From Centropus unirufus (Eukaryota > Chordata > Aves > Cuculiformes > Centropidae), in assembly GCA_013397695.1 (NCBI GenBank), contig VYZI01000041.1, forward strand, positions 2,106,839 to 2,170,838: a stretch of 64,000 nucleotides of DNA, read 5' to 3'. The position numbers were made by a program, and so were the translations under genes. The notes below the pieces were generated by a model, which searched no databases, was not told the DNA's origin, and was given only the letters and a program-made list of their open reading frames with translations. This document shows, in pieces, positions 1-12,460 of this stretch. How positions within the stretch are numbered: position 1 is the stretch's first letter; every line of letters begins with the position of its first letter.

Positions 1-1301
1 CAAAAATTAAATCAACATCCCTTTAAATTAACTCAGTCCCATGAAGCTGTCAGTGCTGTCATAAGAAAAGATCCTTTGCTACTCCATGATCCAAGGGAAG
101 TCAGTGATACCATGTGAACACACCAGAAACAAGATTTTGCTTAGTACGACAGGATGCTCCTCCACACTCATTTCCAAAGTGTAGATTTCAGACCCAGCAA
201 CATTTAACATACCTTAGAAGCATGATTGAAAAGCAGAGTTTGGTAGCCAGATTTTAGGAGGGATTTACCTTTACCTTAGAACAAAGTTGTTGAGAATTAA
301 CACTTTACTTGAGTACTACTTTTATTTTGCCTGTCTCATATGCCTGCATGACACATATCGTAGAGGTGCCTCATTATATACTGATTGATCTGAAATCCAG
401 AGGAAGAATATAAACTGCTATTTAAAGCCATATTTCAAGTTTTTAGGGTTTTTTTACCTCCTTTATCTTAAAAAGTTTTTTCATTAAAACAAGCCTAAGA
501 AGCTAAATTAATTTTAAGGAAAAAAAAAAGAAAATTTTTGAGCCATGCCATAAAAACTCTACCTATGTGGACCAGTGCTTAGCTTAGAAAATCTTCTGAT
601 ATTAGTAGAGTGCAAATTTAATAAAATAGTACTTAGCTCCTGAGAAGTCTGTACAAGTATTATTCAGTATATATGAAGAAAGGTTTATGCTTGGTTTGGT
701 TTTGATTTATATGCCTTTTTCCCCTAAAAAAAAAACGAATGACAAGAAATAGAGGAGTTGGATACTTCTGTGGGGTGCAACTAAGGACAATGAGGTGGTG
801 CCAGAGGACTGGTGAGACAAGAGATGAGGGGTGAGGCAGCAGGACACTGTCGTCAGGCAACCAAGTGTCCTCTAAATACAAAGAGAGAAGCACTAGTTCA
901 TTCACTAATGAGACCAGGCTAACAAGTTTGTGTTTTAAGACTGCTTTGGGGCATTCACTTAGATGGAGGTCTAGGCTGATCCACCTTGACTGACTGATTG
1001 ATTCGGCTTCTGCCACAATTGATGTACATGCTGAAGTAGTGCTGATTTTCTTACTAGAAAATGAATTACATCAGTACAGGATTATTGCTTGAATTCAGGA
1101 AATCTGCTCCAAGTTTATTAAAATACAAAGAATAATTTTGATATGTTTTCATTTGCTTTGCTGCTTTTTCTTAGTAATGGAAATCTATCTATAGAGAGCT
1201 AAATATTTGTATTCCAAAGGACTACATAATTTTGTTCATAATTATTATAAAAATCTAACTTCCTTTAAAAGATTCACTACAATATCCCCTAAACACACAC
1301 A

Positions 1302-1352
1302 CTCTTCTTTTTTCCTTCTCTTCTTCTTTTCTGCTCTCTTTCCACTTCTCCC
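1302..1352 (+). repeat. Polypyrimidine tract, about 50 bp
   Basis: The plus strand is almost pure C/T over about 50 bp, broken by one G, immediately after a short (CA)n run at 1292-1301, and ends in 'ccagtcag'. It could form triplex DNA, or act as the pyrimidine tract of a 3' splice site, but no exon follows that I can support. Frames that cross it give serine/phenylalanine/leucine-rich or lysine/arginine-rich artefacts. Confidence 0.8.
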
Positions 1353-2973
1353 AGTCAGCATCTTGTTGAAACTGTTTACAGCACTGAGAGCAGAACAATG
1401 GTCTGATGGAGTGCTCTGAAGTACTTTGGTACACATTTCTCCAGTGGGGAAGAAATAGCCTCCAACATATTCTACTTACTTAACGTCCATTCTGATCGGC
1501 TGTTCCTCAGTGTAAATCCATCAGATTTCTGCTTTGTTTCTTTTTTTCTTTAGTGTCAAGGGCCCACCATGTTTTTGTCTCCTGCAATAAGTATCTGATG
1601 GTAGAAATATAACACATTCAACACTACCAATTTCAAACACAATGCACAAGAATAATAGAGGCTAAAAATTGTCTCTGCCATAGAGCATTTTGTCAAAAAA
1701 ATAGATTTCCACGAATAATATACCACCTCTATTGCCCTGTTTCTCCCAATGAAATGCAAAAAATTATATCATAGTATCTAGAAAAGCTGTATTACCCTAG
1801 GAATTTGCATATAGAAGAATACATTGAGGGGGTGAGGTTTGGGGCAGTGGAAAGGAACATACCAAAACCAGCAGTGTCCCCAAAACAAATTTCTGGAACA
1901 TAATAATGTGTTCATGAAAAACAAACATCATTCAGAGAACAGTGTTTACAATGCATTAGTTTTAAATAAGTGAACAGTTTAATGCATTCTTTATATCAAA
2001 TCTTGTTACCACAAAACTGATAACAATACAACGGTAAAAATAATAATTTTTTAATTCAATGTAATTTTATGCAAGTGTCCACATTCCTGCGTATAGTTTT
2101 GAGAGAAGAATTTGACGATATTCACCACGCATCACTTGAACCAACCCAAATCCCCCTCTTGAGTCATCCTTCCTGTAGCAGTGCTACAACTCGTATGTAC
2201 TTTTGTCTGGATACGAACCTTGTCTGGATGTTTTCAACTAAGGTCTAAAAAAAGGAAAAAGCAAAAAAACCCAGTCATTATCTTGGGCTGTCCATGAGCA
2301 GAATCCACATAGAAGTTCGTTCCTCAGAGACCTGCAGAACATTATAATAAAGGCAACAGCTCCATACTGTCTTTTCTTGAACTGCAAGTAAGTGTTGCTC
2401 ACAGAAATACATGAATTAATAACAGCTCATCTGTAACACCAACCAATAGACAACATTGGCAAATAAGAACTTATTTGGTACATGTAATCAATTTGATATC
2501 ATTTGCTTTTCTAATCAATAAGCCAAAATACTTAAAATTCCTATTGACAGGTCTTTACCACTATTATTCATTATGCTTTGTTAAAGCCATTTAATCAGGT
2601 GCCGGCCCTACAAAGGATTTCTTCCCCTTTCTCTTTTTAACAAACATGCTTTTGAAGGTAAGTGTGCATAGCAAATAAGTTATCTGATAGAAATAATTAC
2701 AGACAGCAAGAGGAAAAAAAAAATCTAATCTGCTGGGAACTGATTTTTTCTTTCATTGTGCTGCAGCACTGTTTTACCAGAAAGTGCTCTGAATAATTTA
2801 GAGGCTGTTAATATGATTGAAATGTCTTCTGATATTCTCCACAAGTGCTTGAGGTCACTATGCTATCTGAGTATGTTTGATGCCAAAGGAAAACGGAAGC
2901 TCTAAAACTGAAGGCAGCCTATCAAGTTAAAAGATCATTCCAGTTGGATTTTACAAGCTACTTAATGTGTACA

Positions 2974-3034
2974 AGTAATGGTTGGACTCCAGGAAATTAA
3001 AGGTCTTTTCCAATCTAAACAATTCTATGATTCT
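2974..3034 (+). mobile_element. CR1 LINE fragment, 3' tail
   Basis: The segment reads like the 3' end of an avian CR1 non-LTR retrotransposon. It has a 'ggttggactcc' block, then 'aaaggtcttttccaatcta', then the characteristic terminal 8-mer repeat 'attctatgattct' at 3022-3034. CR1 copies are nearly always truncated at the 5' end, and this one keeps only about 60 bp, so it carries no reverse transcriptase or endonuclease coding sequence. The tail faces right, so the element lies on the plus strand. Sequence drift from the remembered family pattern suggests an old, inactive copy. The left edge is uncertain and could lie 20-40 bp further upstream. Confidence 0.85.
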
Positions 3035-3229
3035 GGAAATTGGCAAATATTGAGATGATATTTAGAAATACAATTGCTTCAGAGGTTTGTTTTACCAAAA
3101 ACTCAAAATAAGATAATTGATTATAAGATTCTCCTTACATAAGTTTCATGTTAGTGAAGCAAGTTGTTGCCCAAGTCAAGAAACACAAGCTGTTAAGTAC
3201 ATTGAATTGGAAAGCCATCTCCTTCTCAC

Positions 3230-3253
3230 TAACAAATAATTTGTTATTTGTTA
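3230..3253. repeat. 10-bp inverted repeat, 4-nt loop
   Basis: TAACAAATAA (3230-3239) pairs exactly with TTATTTGTTA (3244-3253) around TTTG. The arms are AT-rich, so chance formation is more likely than for the palindrome at 5163. No gene is nearby, and this is not proposed as a terminator. Confidence 0.7.
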
Positions 3254-4494
3254 ATTTGTTGCAGCCTCTGCTGCACGGTACTCTGCTCTGCTCAACCATG
3301 AGCAGAACCATGAGCTTTCAAGTCTCTTCCCTCAAAAGAATATTTAAATCAAAATAAGACTAGCCACTTTCAAAGTTTCAAATAGCGGAGAGCACCATAC
3401 AAAAGGTTTCTCAACTTCCTCCAGATATTTTCAAGAAACAAGCAGAAAGTTGTATTAAGCTGCAACTACTAACTCAACTCACTGTGTGTCAATCCAAGAA
3501 ATAAGAGCATGTGTCTGAAATACTCTTGTTCTGAGATTCTGCTGCAATTTATTTACTTATAATTAGGCAAATATTAAATGTAGATAATAATAAACATTTA
3601 ATTTCATCATCATTGTTGTTTGTCTGTTAGAGCTAAGATAAACTAGACAAAGTCAAGATCCACAGAGGGCATAAAACACTTTTTTTTTTATTCAGCATTT
3701 TATACCTAAGTAGAATTGATGATTTCTATTCAAAATGAAGTCCAATTCACATTGCCTCTAAATCATATCTAATCAAGTTGGCAGCTATGGGAATATGGAA
3801 GATTCACTAACATTGAGTCTTTTTCAAAGAAATGAACATGAAAAATAGCAGCTCACTCAGTAAATTGAGATTATGATAAAAAGCAAAGTTCTTCAGCAGC
3901 TTACAGCAGATACAATTTCCCCACTTCAAACTTAAGGAAAAAGGTTAGCTTCCCTTACCTTACCTATCCAGGATTAGTCCTATCACATTGCAGAAGAAGC
4001 AAAGAGAAGAGCAGAGAGATCACTGATAGCTTTCCCACCACCTTATACACCACAGCCCCCAAGGTACAGGGAGAGTCAGACATCAGTACATGCAGAATAG
4101 AACAGTAGAAGTACAGTTTCTCTGCAGAGATCATTCACCACTTCGAGGACTTGCTATCCCTATACCTAAAAAAATCCTTATTATGCTGAAGAGCACTGGC
4201 TAAGGTCTTTGACTTTTTTTCCTGTCTCCTGTTTTGGTTTTACTCTAGGAAACCATTGATACTATTCTTGCCCTTCGCACGAGGACATCCCTCCACAGCC
4301 CACATTGTTCAAGCAGAAAAAAGGTTCCCTCAGCCATCGTGTCCTCTGCACTTGAGCCCCTTATGCTCATGAACCCCCTCCTCTGTCCCTTAAAACCAGG
4401 CCTAGCTCAGCCTCATCTGAACCATCCTCCTGATCTGGCCTCCTTTGCTGTCCTTCAGTGAGGACTTAATTATTGTCAGGTGAGAGTATTTACT

Positions 4495-4542
4495 GCTAAG
4501 TCTAGCCTGGGTTCCAGGCTAAGTCTAGCCAAAGGTTCCAGG
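4495..4542. repeat. Tandem duplication of about 23-25 bp
   Basis: The unit 'gctaagtctagcctgggttcca' (4495-4516) is followed directly by 'gctaagtctagccaaaggttcc' (4518-4540), which shares the same start and end and differs in the middle by a short replacement. It sits in a GC-richer patch (about 4250-4600). It is consistent with replication slippage and has no visible function. Confidence 0.85.
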
Positions 4543-5162
4543 TCACAGGCACTGGGCAGTAACGAGCTGATAACAGTGGGTTTTCATACTTTGAGCTTGC
4601 TCCTACAGTTCTCTAACAGATTTTAGTTCCTTACTTATACTACTTCTTATACTGCAGAAGTGTTAGGCATTGCAGTAACTGAACTTGGGACTCCGCACTC
4701 TTGGTGTCTGGTTTGGTGTCTGTATTATTGATATGGATTTGCATTAGTTGTCAGCTGCAAAGTGTCCACTGAGGGTAGACTGTAGGGCAGGCTCTGAGAG
4801 GAGAGGTTGGGGCTGCCCCACAATGGGCATAGCTGGTTCCCATGGTCCCAGGTCTATTTTTTCTATTCCTGATGTTTAGTAGCTAAAGACCAATGGATGT
4901 AATGTAATTTGTTTACAAAGAAATAGGAATGTTGGAGGAGGTTGCTCAAAGTGAGTACCCTCTAAACTTTAGAAAGTTTATAGAATAATTTCAGTTGCTT
5001 GGGTAAAGTACTATTGAAGAACAGCCTGGATTAAGAATTATCCTTCTGCATCCACCTGCATGCTGGAAAAATCCTGGGGAAACCTCCTGCAGGGAGAGAC
5101 CAAAGTAAATAAGGGCTATGAATGTGATAGCTTCTCTCTTAGATGATTCAGACTAAAAATTC

Positions 5163-5189
5163 ACTCATAAAGTGAATCACTTTATGAGT
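5163..5189. repeat. Perfect 13-bp inverted repeat, 1-nt centre
   Basis: The left arm ACTCATAAAGTGA (5163-5175) and right arm TCACTTTATGAGT (5177-5189) are exact reverse complements around a single A at 5176. The 27-nt sequence is close to a perfect palindrome and could form a cruciform or hairpin. It does not look like simple AT-rich repeat. Palindromes like this can be transposon-end remnants or binding sites for dimeric factors, but the arms match no family that I recognise. Confidence 0.9.
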
Positions 5190-8100
5190 TGATCCATCTA
5201 GAAATTCTGTGCATTTAATAAATCTGAGGAAAAAAACATACTCCACCTGTTAATGTGCAGAATAAAACCAAATAAAAAGGTAAAATACACAACTAAATTG
5301 TTCACTCTGAATAATTCCCACAACTGAATGATGTGTTGACAGATGGTTAGAGCTGTAAATATAGTTAAAGAGACTACCTAGAAGTGAAAGATTTATATTT
5401 TGTTATCTAGCATGATGTGTTGAGAGACAGTAACCAGACCCATATCTTGGATGCTGGGCATCTTGGAGTCACACACAAGTATAATGCAAATCTTTCTACT
5501 AGACTTCTTGTCACCTATTGATATGTGTATTGTTGGAAATGGGGAAAAAAAAAAGAGGGGTCCTGAAAGGTTACAATTGAACAATTTGAGGATGTTTTTT
5601 TTTGTAAGGACTTCTCTGACAACAAAATGCTCAAGATTATTTTTTTTATTATTTGATGGAATTAAGTAGCATATTGTACTAGGGACCTCAAGTCATCCAA
5701 ACTACCAAGGTCTCTACAACCATTATGTATCAATACTTCCAGCACCATATTCTAGAAAAACTAATCCATATTGTGCTTGTTCCTGACAGTTTTTGGCTTT
5801 GTATATTTCTTCATGGCATAAAATATGGAAGTTTGAGATGTGAAGTAAAGCCCTAGAAGGAGAGGTGCAAGAGATGTATATGGTCCTAAGAATAAAACCT
5901 GAACCTAATGATGTTGCAATGCACAATTTAACACTGCCATCAAATGGTCAAATATATTTAGTGTTGGGCAACAGTAACTCAGCTGACTGCCTATTATAAG
6001 TATGTCTAATTTTATACAGCCAAGTTGAGTCACACAAACTGAAACCATAACAGCAGTAGCTTTCTGTTTTCAGGGTTTTATAGTCCTGATCTTGCAGATG
6101 GCTTTTAGAGGAGTCAAGTCTTAGGGAGATCCATTTGCTGATGCCTACAGGGCTCTGTGCAGGCATGGATGTTCATTCAAGGGGAGTCAATACAGACGTA
6201 TGAAAGTAGTATACCTAAGCAAGTACATCTACACAAATCTACCACAGAAGCTATCTAACATACAGGAACACGTAGTTCAGTCACCCACAGAGCCAAAAAA
6301 TATTAAATAACTCTCTTTCACTGTGCTATAACTATGCAAAATAGCGGTGTGCCATGGAGCCCTAGTGATGGCCCATGGATATGTTGTAATTTTAGCTACT
6401 TAAAAGTCTCTGAAAAATCTTACAGAGTTAAAACGATCTGTACTTTTCTTCCCTGACCAGTTATAACATTGTTCCCTAATGCAGAATTTTAAAAAAACCT
6501 TAGTGGTGTCCAGGATATCTTTGAGATGCTATCAAGACATCCATACCACAGCTATTGCCTAAGTCCATTAGGTTTATTTGTGCCAACACTGCAGCCTCTT
6601 GTGGCTGTTTTCTGTCCAACACCTCCAGGTCTTGCAGACAACAGCTTCAGGGATTTGGATAAGGTGTTGCCTAGGGCTGTTGTATGTGCTCACCTGGTGC
6701 AAAATCTTCTGTGGTACATCTGCTCCTTGCCACGCTCTGACAATTTTTCATAGGGGAAATGTGTACCGACTTTAAAAATGTTTGGTCCCTCATCTTCAGG
6801 TTTATTTTACTTCACTGGTTTCCCTATACATCTTCAGAAGTCAGAGGTGTTGAGAGGACTGTTAGGGTTCTTTTTGCTAGAGAAAATATTAACAAGTACC
6901 ACCATTGGTACTGTTTTCTAACTCAATGTACAACATACATCATTGATATTGTCTTCTAACTTAAAAGTAAATCTTGATGAGAGTTGGTGTCTACATCCCC
7001 TTTCAAAAATTTCTTTGTCTTTTTATAGGATACTTTTCTATATCAAGGGACAAAGGAGAAGAACGAGGTGAAGGTTAATATATCTAACCTATACTGAATT
7101 GCAAAAATAGTTCTAAAGTAGATTATAAACATTCCTTGATTTTCAGTTATTACTGAAGCGTATAAAATGCCAGTTAAAATCTACTTGACAAGTAGGATGA
7201 AACTGCTTGTTGATAGCATCTACTAGAAAAGCAATTTCAATAAACTAATGCATTAGAAGTACATATTTTTTCCTGCTATACTTACTGCTCTGAGCCAAAG
7301 ATAATTTGTAGAACCAACATGAACTCCCCCAAGTTACAATTTGTGACTGTTTTTGTGGTTTTTTTTTAATCTCCTACAGAGAGCCTTTTTATGTCATACA
7401 ATATTACTGTTCATTTCAGCTCGATACAAAAAATCTCTGAACTTCTTGTGAATGATTGATTTCATGCATTACCTATCTTCTGTAACACTCTTGAAACAAT
7501 CATCCTGCAGTCTTAAAATAAAACTGCATTTAATATTGAAATCTCCACTTAAATTTCTAATAGAGCACTCCTTGCCACTTCAAACTTTAATTCAGTTTGT
7601 AAGGGCCTCATCCTGGACAGAAGCTCTGACAATCAACATTTTATCTAGTGTTGGGGAATTCTTTCACAAATTTATATGAATACAGTGGAGATGTAGACTT
7701 GTCTCGACTGCATTTGTCTTGGTAGCTCTAGAGAATTTCTGCTAAACACTATCTTGCCTAATATATGCTTACAATATAAAACTTTAAAGCTGGAAGGGGG
7801 AATGTTTCAGATCTGTTTGCCACACAGAGTTTATCAAAGGCTTAATGGTTTATATTCAGTTTTACAAACTTTGCACATTATAGCACGCAGAAATTATATT
7901 TTAAGCTACATTTTCACAAATTTTATTCTGAAGAATTTTGTAACATTAATCCTTTCCAAAATCAAAATGTCAGGAAGATGCCTTTAAATTAATCCAAATG
8001 GTAATATGGTGACACAACTGTTTTGTGCATTTAGTCAATATAATAAGATTCCTTTGTTGCTGTAAATTATAATCTTACCAGTACTCCTTTCTTGCAGCTA

Positions 8101-8448
8101 ACCTTTCAGTGCCAGTTTTCACTAAAGATGCACTAGTTTAAGTGCCCCCACTCAGTCCATAATTTCTCTTCACAAAAAAAAGTACTTCATTATCTTGTTC
8201 TCTGCCCTTTTTCTACTCTCCAATTGAAATAGACTTCAAATTTCATGTGGAAGTTTGTAGTAGTTTCCTAGGATGTATTAGACTTTTTAAACGGTCCTGT
8301 CAAGTTCTCAGACTTATTTAAATGTTGACACTGTCACACTTTTCATATGAGGCACATTGACAAGAAAGCAACAGTAAATATATCTAAATTAGTAATGAAT
8401 AGAATTGTAGAATGTTAACCACCTTATTTATTGATTTCCATAGATGCC

Positions 8449-8484
8449 TTAAAGTATTTTTTAAAGTATTTTTTAAAGTATTTT
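8449..8484 (+). repeat. Three tandem copies of a 12-bp unit
   Basis: The unit TTAAAGTATTTT occurs three times without change at 8449-8460, 8461-8472 and 8473-8484, and is followed by a T-rich tail. The perfect identity points to recent slippage, making it a probable length-variable minisatellite. Confidence 0.95.
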
Positions 8485-10325
8485 TTGTTTTTAAAAATGA
8501 AGCTACTACCAAACAGGCCATGAACACAGCTTCCACACTTACCCATTAAAAAGGAATCCTCTCCTTTTTCAGCCTCAACAGGTAACGTTCTGCTGTGCAC
8601 CAGTATGGTGCTCCCTAATGTTTCACTGTGGATAAGAAATCATATCAACCCACTTTAACTGCTATATAACTCGAGCTTGTGGGGTTTTGTTTCAAGTCAT
8701 CACCTTGCACAGTGCACATGAGAAACTAAGTTAATTGTCTTTGTCCATCCTTGTCCTTGTCATCTATTTATGAAAATGATGGTAGGTCCTCTGCAGAGCT
8801 GGAAAAGAAGCACAGATTAATCTGTGGGCTGAGTCTGCCCAATATATTATACTTCTGTCTTTAAGGTCTCTCTATTCGTGACTTACAATAATAAAGTAAA
8901 AGTCACAGGAAAGTCTTCCTACTATTCCTTAAAGGCACGGTTAACTGGTTTTATCTTTACGATTTATACTCTTTTAAGGGAGTAACTGTTCCCTGCACAT
9001 CCTGAATTTCTCTTCTCCTTTGACCAAATAGTAACTGTTCAGGTAATTCATTTCTACTTTGCTTTGTTCTGAATACTGATAAGTGACATGATCTTCAGGA
9101 ATAGTTACAATGGATAGCTCTGTCTAATTCATATTAGATTAAAAACATAAAGGTACCATAGGCAAATTATATAAATATAAAAATTCCTCTGAAAGGATGC
9201 TATAGAGTTGTCAAAGAGGCTGTGGAAAGCTCAGTGCAATGCTAAATTGTTGGTTCATTACATCAGAGGGAGGGGGACCATATCCTCAGCTATTGTAAAG
9301 TAACCTAATTCCATGAAAATCAATAATGCTGCTCCCAACTTGTGTCAGCAGATGACCTTCTATTTTCTCTTCTGTGTTTGGCACACATCAGTCTGACTCC
9401 TTCCCAAGCTATGAATGTGAGAAAAGAGGCACTCTCCTTCCTCTGATGGAGTGGAGTCCTTCCCCAGGGACTTCAACTGCCTTTCAGAAGCTGGACTTTC
9501 AAACCCAAACACTGCAGCACCTGAGCCCTAACTCAGCACACAGGGGGCTCATTTGTTGAAAATGCTGCTCCATTGATTTAGTGGCATTACAGCAGCTGAA
9601 TTAGGCCCATTATGCCCTACTCAAGTGACAAAAGAAACTGCAGCTATAATCCATATTTCCTATTTATCCCTGAACCATTCTAGGTACTTAACAGGCTTGG
9701 TTTCCAGACACCCCCTCACCATTTTCCCATGTTGTTTTAAGCTGAGCAGCACATAAATGTGCAATGTTATTTTCTTCAAAAATGAGAGGTACAATTTGGA
9801 TCTATAAGGAGAGTACATATTACATATCCAAGCATACAGAAACATAACAGAACACCCGTGAGAGCTGAGAATGGCTTCAGAAAACAATCTATAAATCTCC
9901 AGTGTTATCTTTCTGACAGTCTCCTAATCTCTGCAGGTTGTTGTTAAGAGCTGCATTAAACTACCCTGTCATTGATCTCAGCTCTCAACCGCTTCTCAAA
10001 GACATGCACTTCCTGTGATCAATTAGAAAAAGAAGCAACAGCTTCTTAAAAGCATCTTTACAGCAAAACCCTGCCATAACAGATCTTCCCAAGATGTGCA
10101 TCTCTGACATCTACATCATGCCTTGTCAAAGTTCAGCAACCAACAACATAATTAATTCTTCTGAAATAAATAAAAAAGTTCATTTCCCCATGTGGAACCA
10201 CCACCTCCAACTTAGTTCCCAACAGAAAGAGTGTTTGCAATTTCTTGCTATTTATTTAATTTTGAGTCTGTTCTAGACAGGCTCTGCATAGAAAGTAGCC
10301 TCCTTGGAATACACAGGACTAATCT

Positions 10326-10475
10326 CCCTAGAGAAGTTGTAGATTCCTCTGCACTGGGCACTTCTAAGACTGAGTTTGACAGGGTGCTGGACCATCCAAT
10401 TTAAACTATATGTCATCTAAAAAAGTCAGACCAGGTGATACTTGAAGTCCCTTCCTACCTGGAAGTCTATGATTC
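10326..10475 (+). mobile_element. CR1 LINE fragment, 3' end
   Basis: About 150 bp matches the 3' untranslated part of CR1. A 'ctccctagagaagttgtag' block corresponds to the family's 'cccagagaagttgtgga' stretch. It is followed by 'gacagggtgctggacca', a degenerate 'gaccaggtgatacttgaagtcccttcctacctgg' region, and the tail 'tctatgattc'. The order of blocks is that of the family on the plus strand. The copy is truncated and diverged, and has no coding capacity. A minus-strand open frame overlapping it (10426-10701) starts inside the tail and is not a gene. The left boundary is approximate and may reach back to about 10270. Confidence 0.85.
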
Positions 10476-12446
10476 CTTCCTTCAGTGACTTAAATCTCTG
10501 AGGAGGATTCTGGCTTACTGTCCAGATGGGGCATAGAAACTTACTACTCCTAAGAAAAAATTGAAAAAAAGGAGTGGAATGTGGCTGTCTTAAGCAATAC
10601 GAGATTTGCTTTGATGAACCATTTACATTCCTAGGATGCAAATTATGTTTCTGTTGATTTCTACAGTATCTGGAGATGATAGAGTTCCATTTTACCCACA
10701 TTCCAGCCGAGATACTGTCCCATTGTGTTGATAAATTTATTTAGTATGTGCTTACCCCAAAGAGGTTTCTGTACAAATATGAGAAGATGATAGGCTCCTT
10801 GGACCATGAATGTAGAGTGGAGAAAAAGGTGTGGAGATGGGAGGGAAGTAATGTTATTCCTTTGGGACGGTGAATATTATTTTACATGAATTGTTTAGTT
10901 CCAGAATAGCTTGTATCACAAATATCAAGACTCTAATTTCATGTACCGCTCTTTTTTTCCTTTATTTTTAATATATTCTATTGTATTTAAAAATTAAAAA
11001 GAGATTGGCCTTTAAACTAATATACTTGGAGGGCACTAGACTTGGAGGGGTCTGGCACCTTAACAAGGAAATTCAGAATAAGAGGATGATAATGATCTTT
11101 TGAAATTAAAATACATATTCTCCACACTTACTGAACTATGTAGCACAGATAAAGTGGCACAAATTTTCCTTATCTAGTTTTCCCTTTCATATCTTTGTAG
11201 ACACTGACACTCTGACAAAGAAAGCCAATTTCAGTGTGCCTTAGCTTCCAGAAATTTTACGATGAGACGTTGTAAAATTGCAGGAAAAGGATAGATCAGT
11301 TTCAGTGTGCATTTGCAACACTCCATATAATTAGCAAGCTAAACAGTGGAGCTGTGTTTAGCTCCCTAGCTCTTAAATGGAGCTACTTTCATTTGTTTAC
11401 TGAATGTCTCTACCCACTAAAGGCTAATGAACTAGTAATGGATCTGTCAGAAAACGGAAAAGACAAATACCTCTAAATGTTGCTATTATAGCCTAAGAAT
11501 GTGGCTATTATTGTTCCCCTAACTCATGATCTTCATAAGGAGGAAGGTGGCAGGAGATTTGGTATTCAATGAGTGTAAGGAACCACAAGCATAATTTATG
11601 TACTGATGGAATGGAAGGAAGGAGAGTAGCAACCATCAGGAAACAGTAAAATAAACCAGGGCATTCTTCCTGAATATTTCTGTTATGGCTTTTCCTTCCT
11701 CAGGTCCAAGCTCCTGTATAAATTATATTAGTCTTCCCAATTTTATATTTACACTATATATAGCCTTAAAGTCTGAATAAAAATCAGCATTCTGCTGCAA
11801 TTAGGTACTGTAGTTACATGGAAAGTCTCAGGTTTGTAAAAGCTTATGATAGTGATTCTCCCTGATCTCCATAGGTGTGGAAGGAACACATGAGAAGGGA
11901 GGGATGAGTCTTCTTTTTGAACATGAAGCCCTGCACTGAAAAAAGGCCCAGACCGTGTTATGGGACTTGTAAGGAGCAAAGCCTAAGCTATCTTCACTTG
12001 GTCCATATTTATCACCATCTGGATAGACTGAGGACACAAAGACTTGGATATGTTTGCATCCAATCTGCCAACAAACGTTGCAGGATGTCCCCAGGAAGGG
12101 GGAAGATGAGATTCACTGAAGCAAGTGATGGAGGGATACTTCATCACCACACTGCACACAGATCTGCATTCTGCTATCCCTGAATCTTAGTCTATGAAAC
12201 TTGGATGCTTGCAGAACTCCAGGGATATAAAATAAACCTAAGGAAGCTGAGTATCCAGTGTCCACCTATGTTATGAACAAACTGCAGGGATGCTTTGATT
12301 ATGTAATTTTCTTTTTTAATTCCCAGTTCGAGTGTGATCAGAATTCATGGAGAATTCTTTCTTATCCAATCTAAAGTCAGGTAAATGATCAGCCTGCTGG
12401 TAAGGCTTCTGGATTTTAGATAACAATGTGGAGAATTCTCTTTTTT

Positions 12447-12460
12447 GTTTGTTTGTTTGG
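12447..12460 (+). repeat. Short (GTTT)n microsatellite
   Basis: About three GTTT units follow a T6 run and pass into 'ggttggtttttttt'. This T-rich low-complexity patch is typical of an old poly(A)/(T) tract, possibly the inverted tail of a vanished retroposon. No element body is recognisable on either side. Confidence 0.75.

Larger units (their letters stand above)
1..10325. other. Non-coding AT-rich DNA, left part
   Basis: Apart from the CR1 tail and small repeats listed here, the stretch is unique AT-rich sequence with stops in all frames. The open frames present (at most 118 codons, at 660-1016 on the minus strand) show no domain, no codon periodicity that I can see and no neighbouring splice structure. 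A GC-richer patch at about 4250-4600 is rich in 'cctcctctgtccc' and 'ccatcctcctgatctggcctcc' pyrimidine words but has no identifiable product. A good splice-donor match AAG|GTAAGT lies at 2655-2663 without a supportable exon. No RNA gene was recognised. Confidence 0.7.

Noticed and set aside
2655..2663. Consensus splice donor AAG|GTAAGT
   Set aside because: Single donor matches are common in 64 kb. There is no matching upstream acceptor with an open frame.
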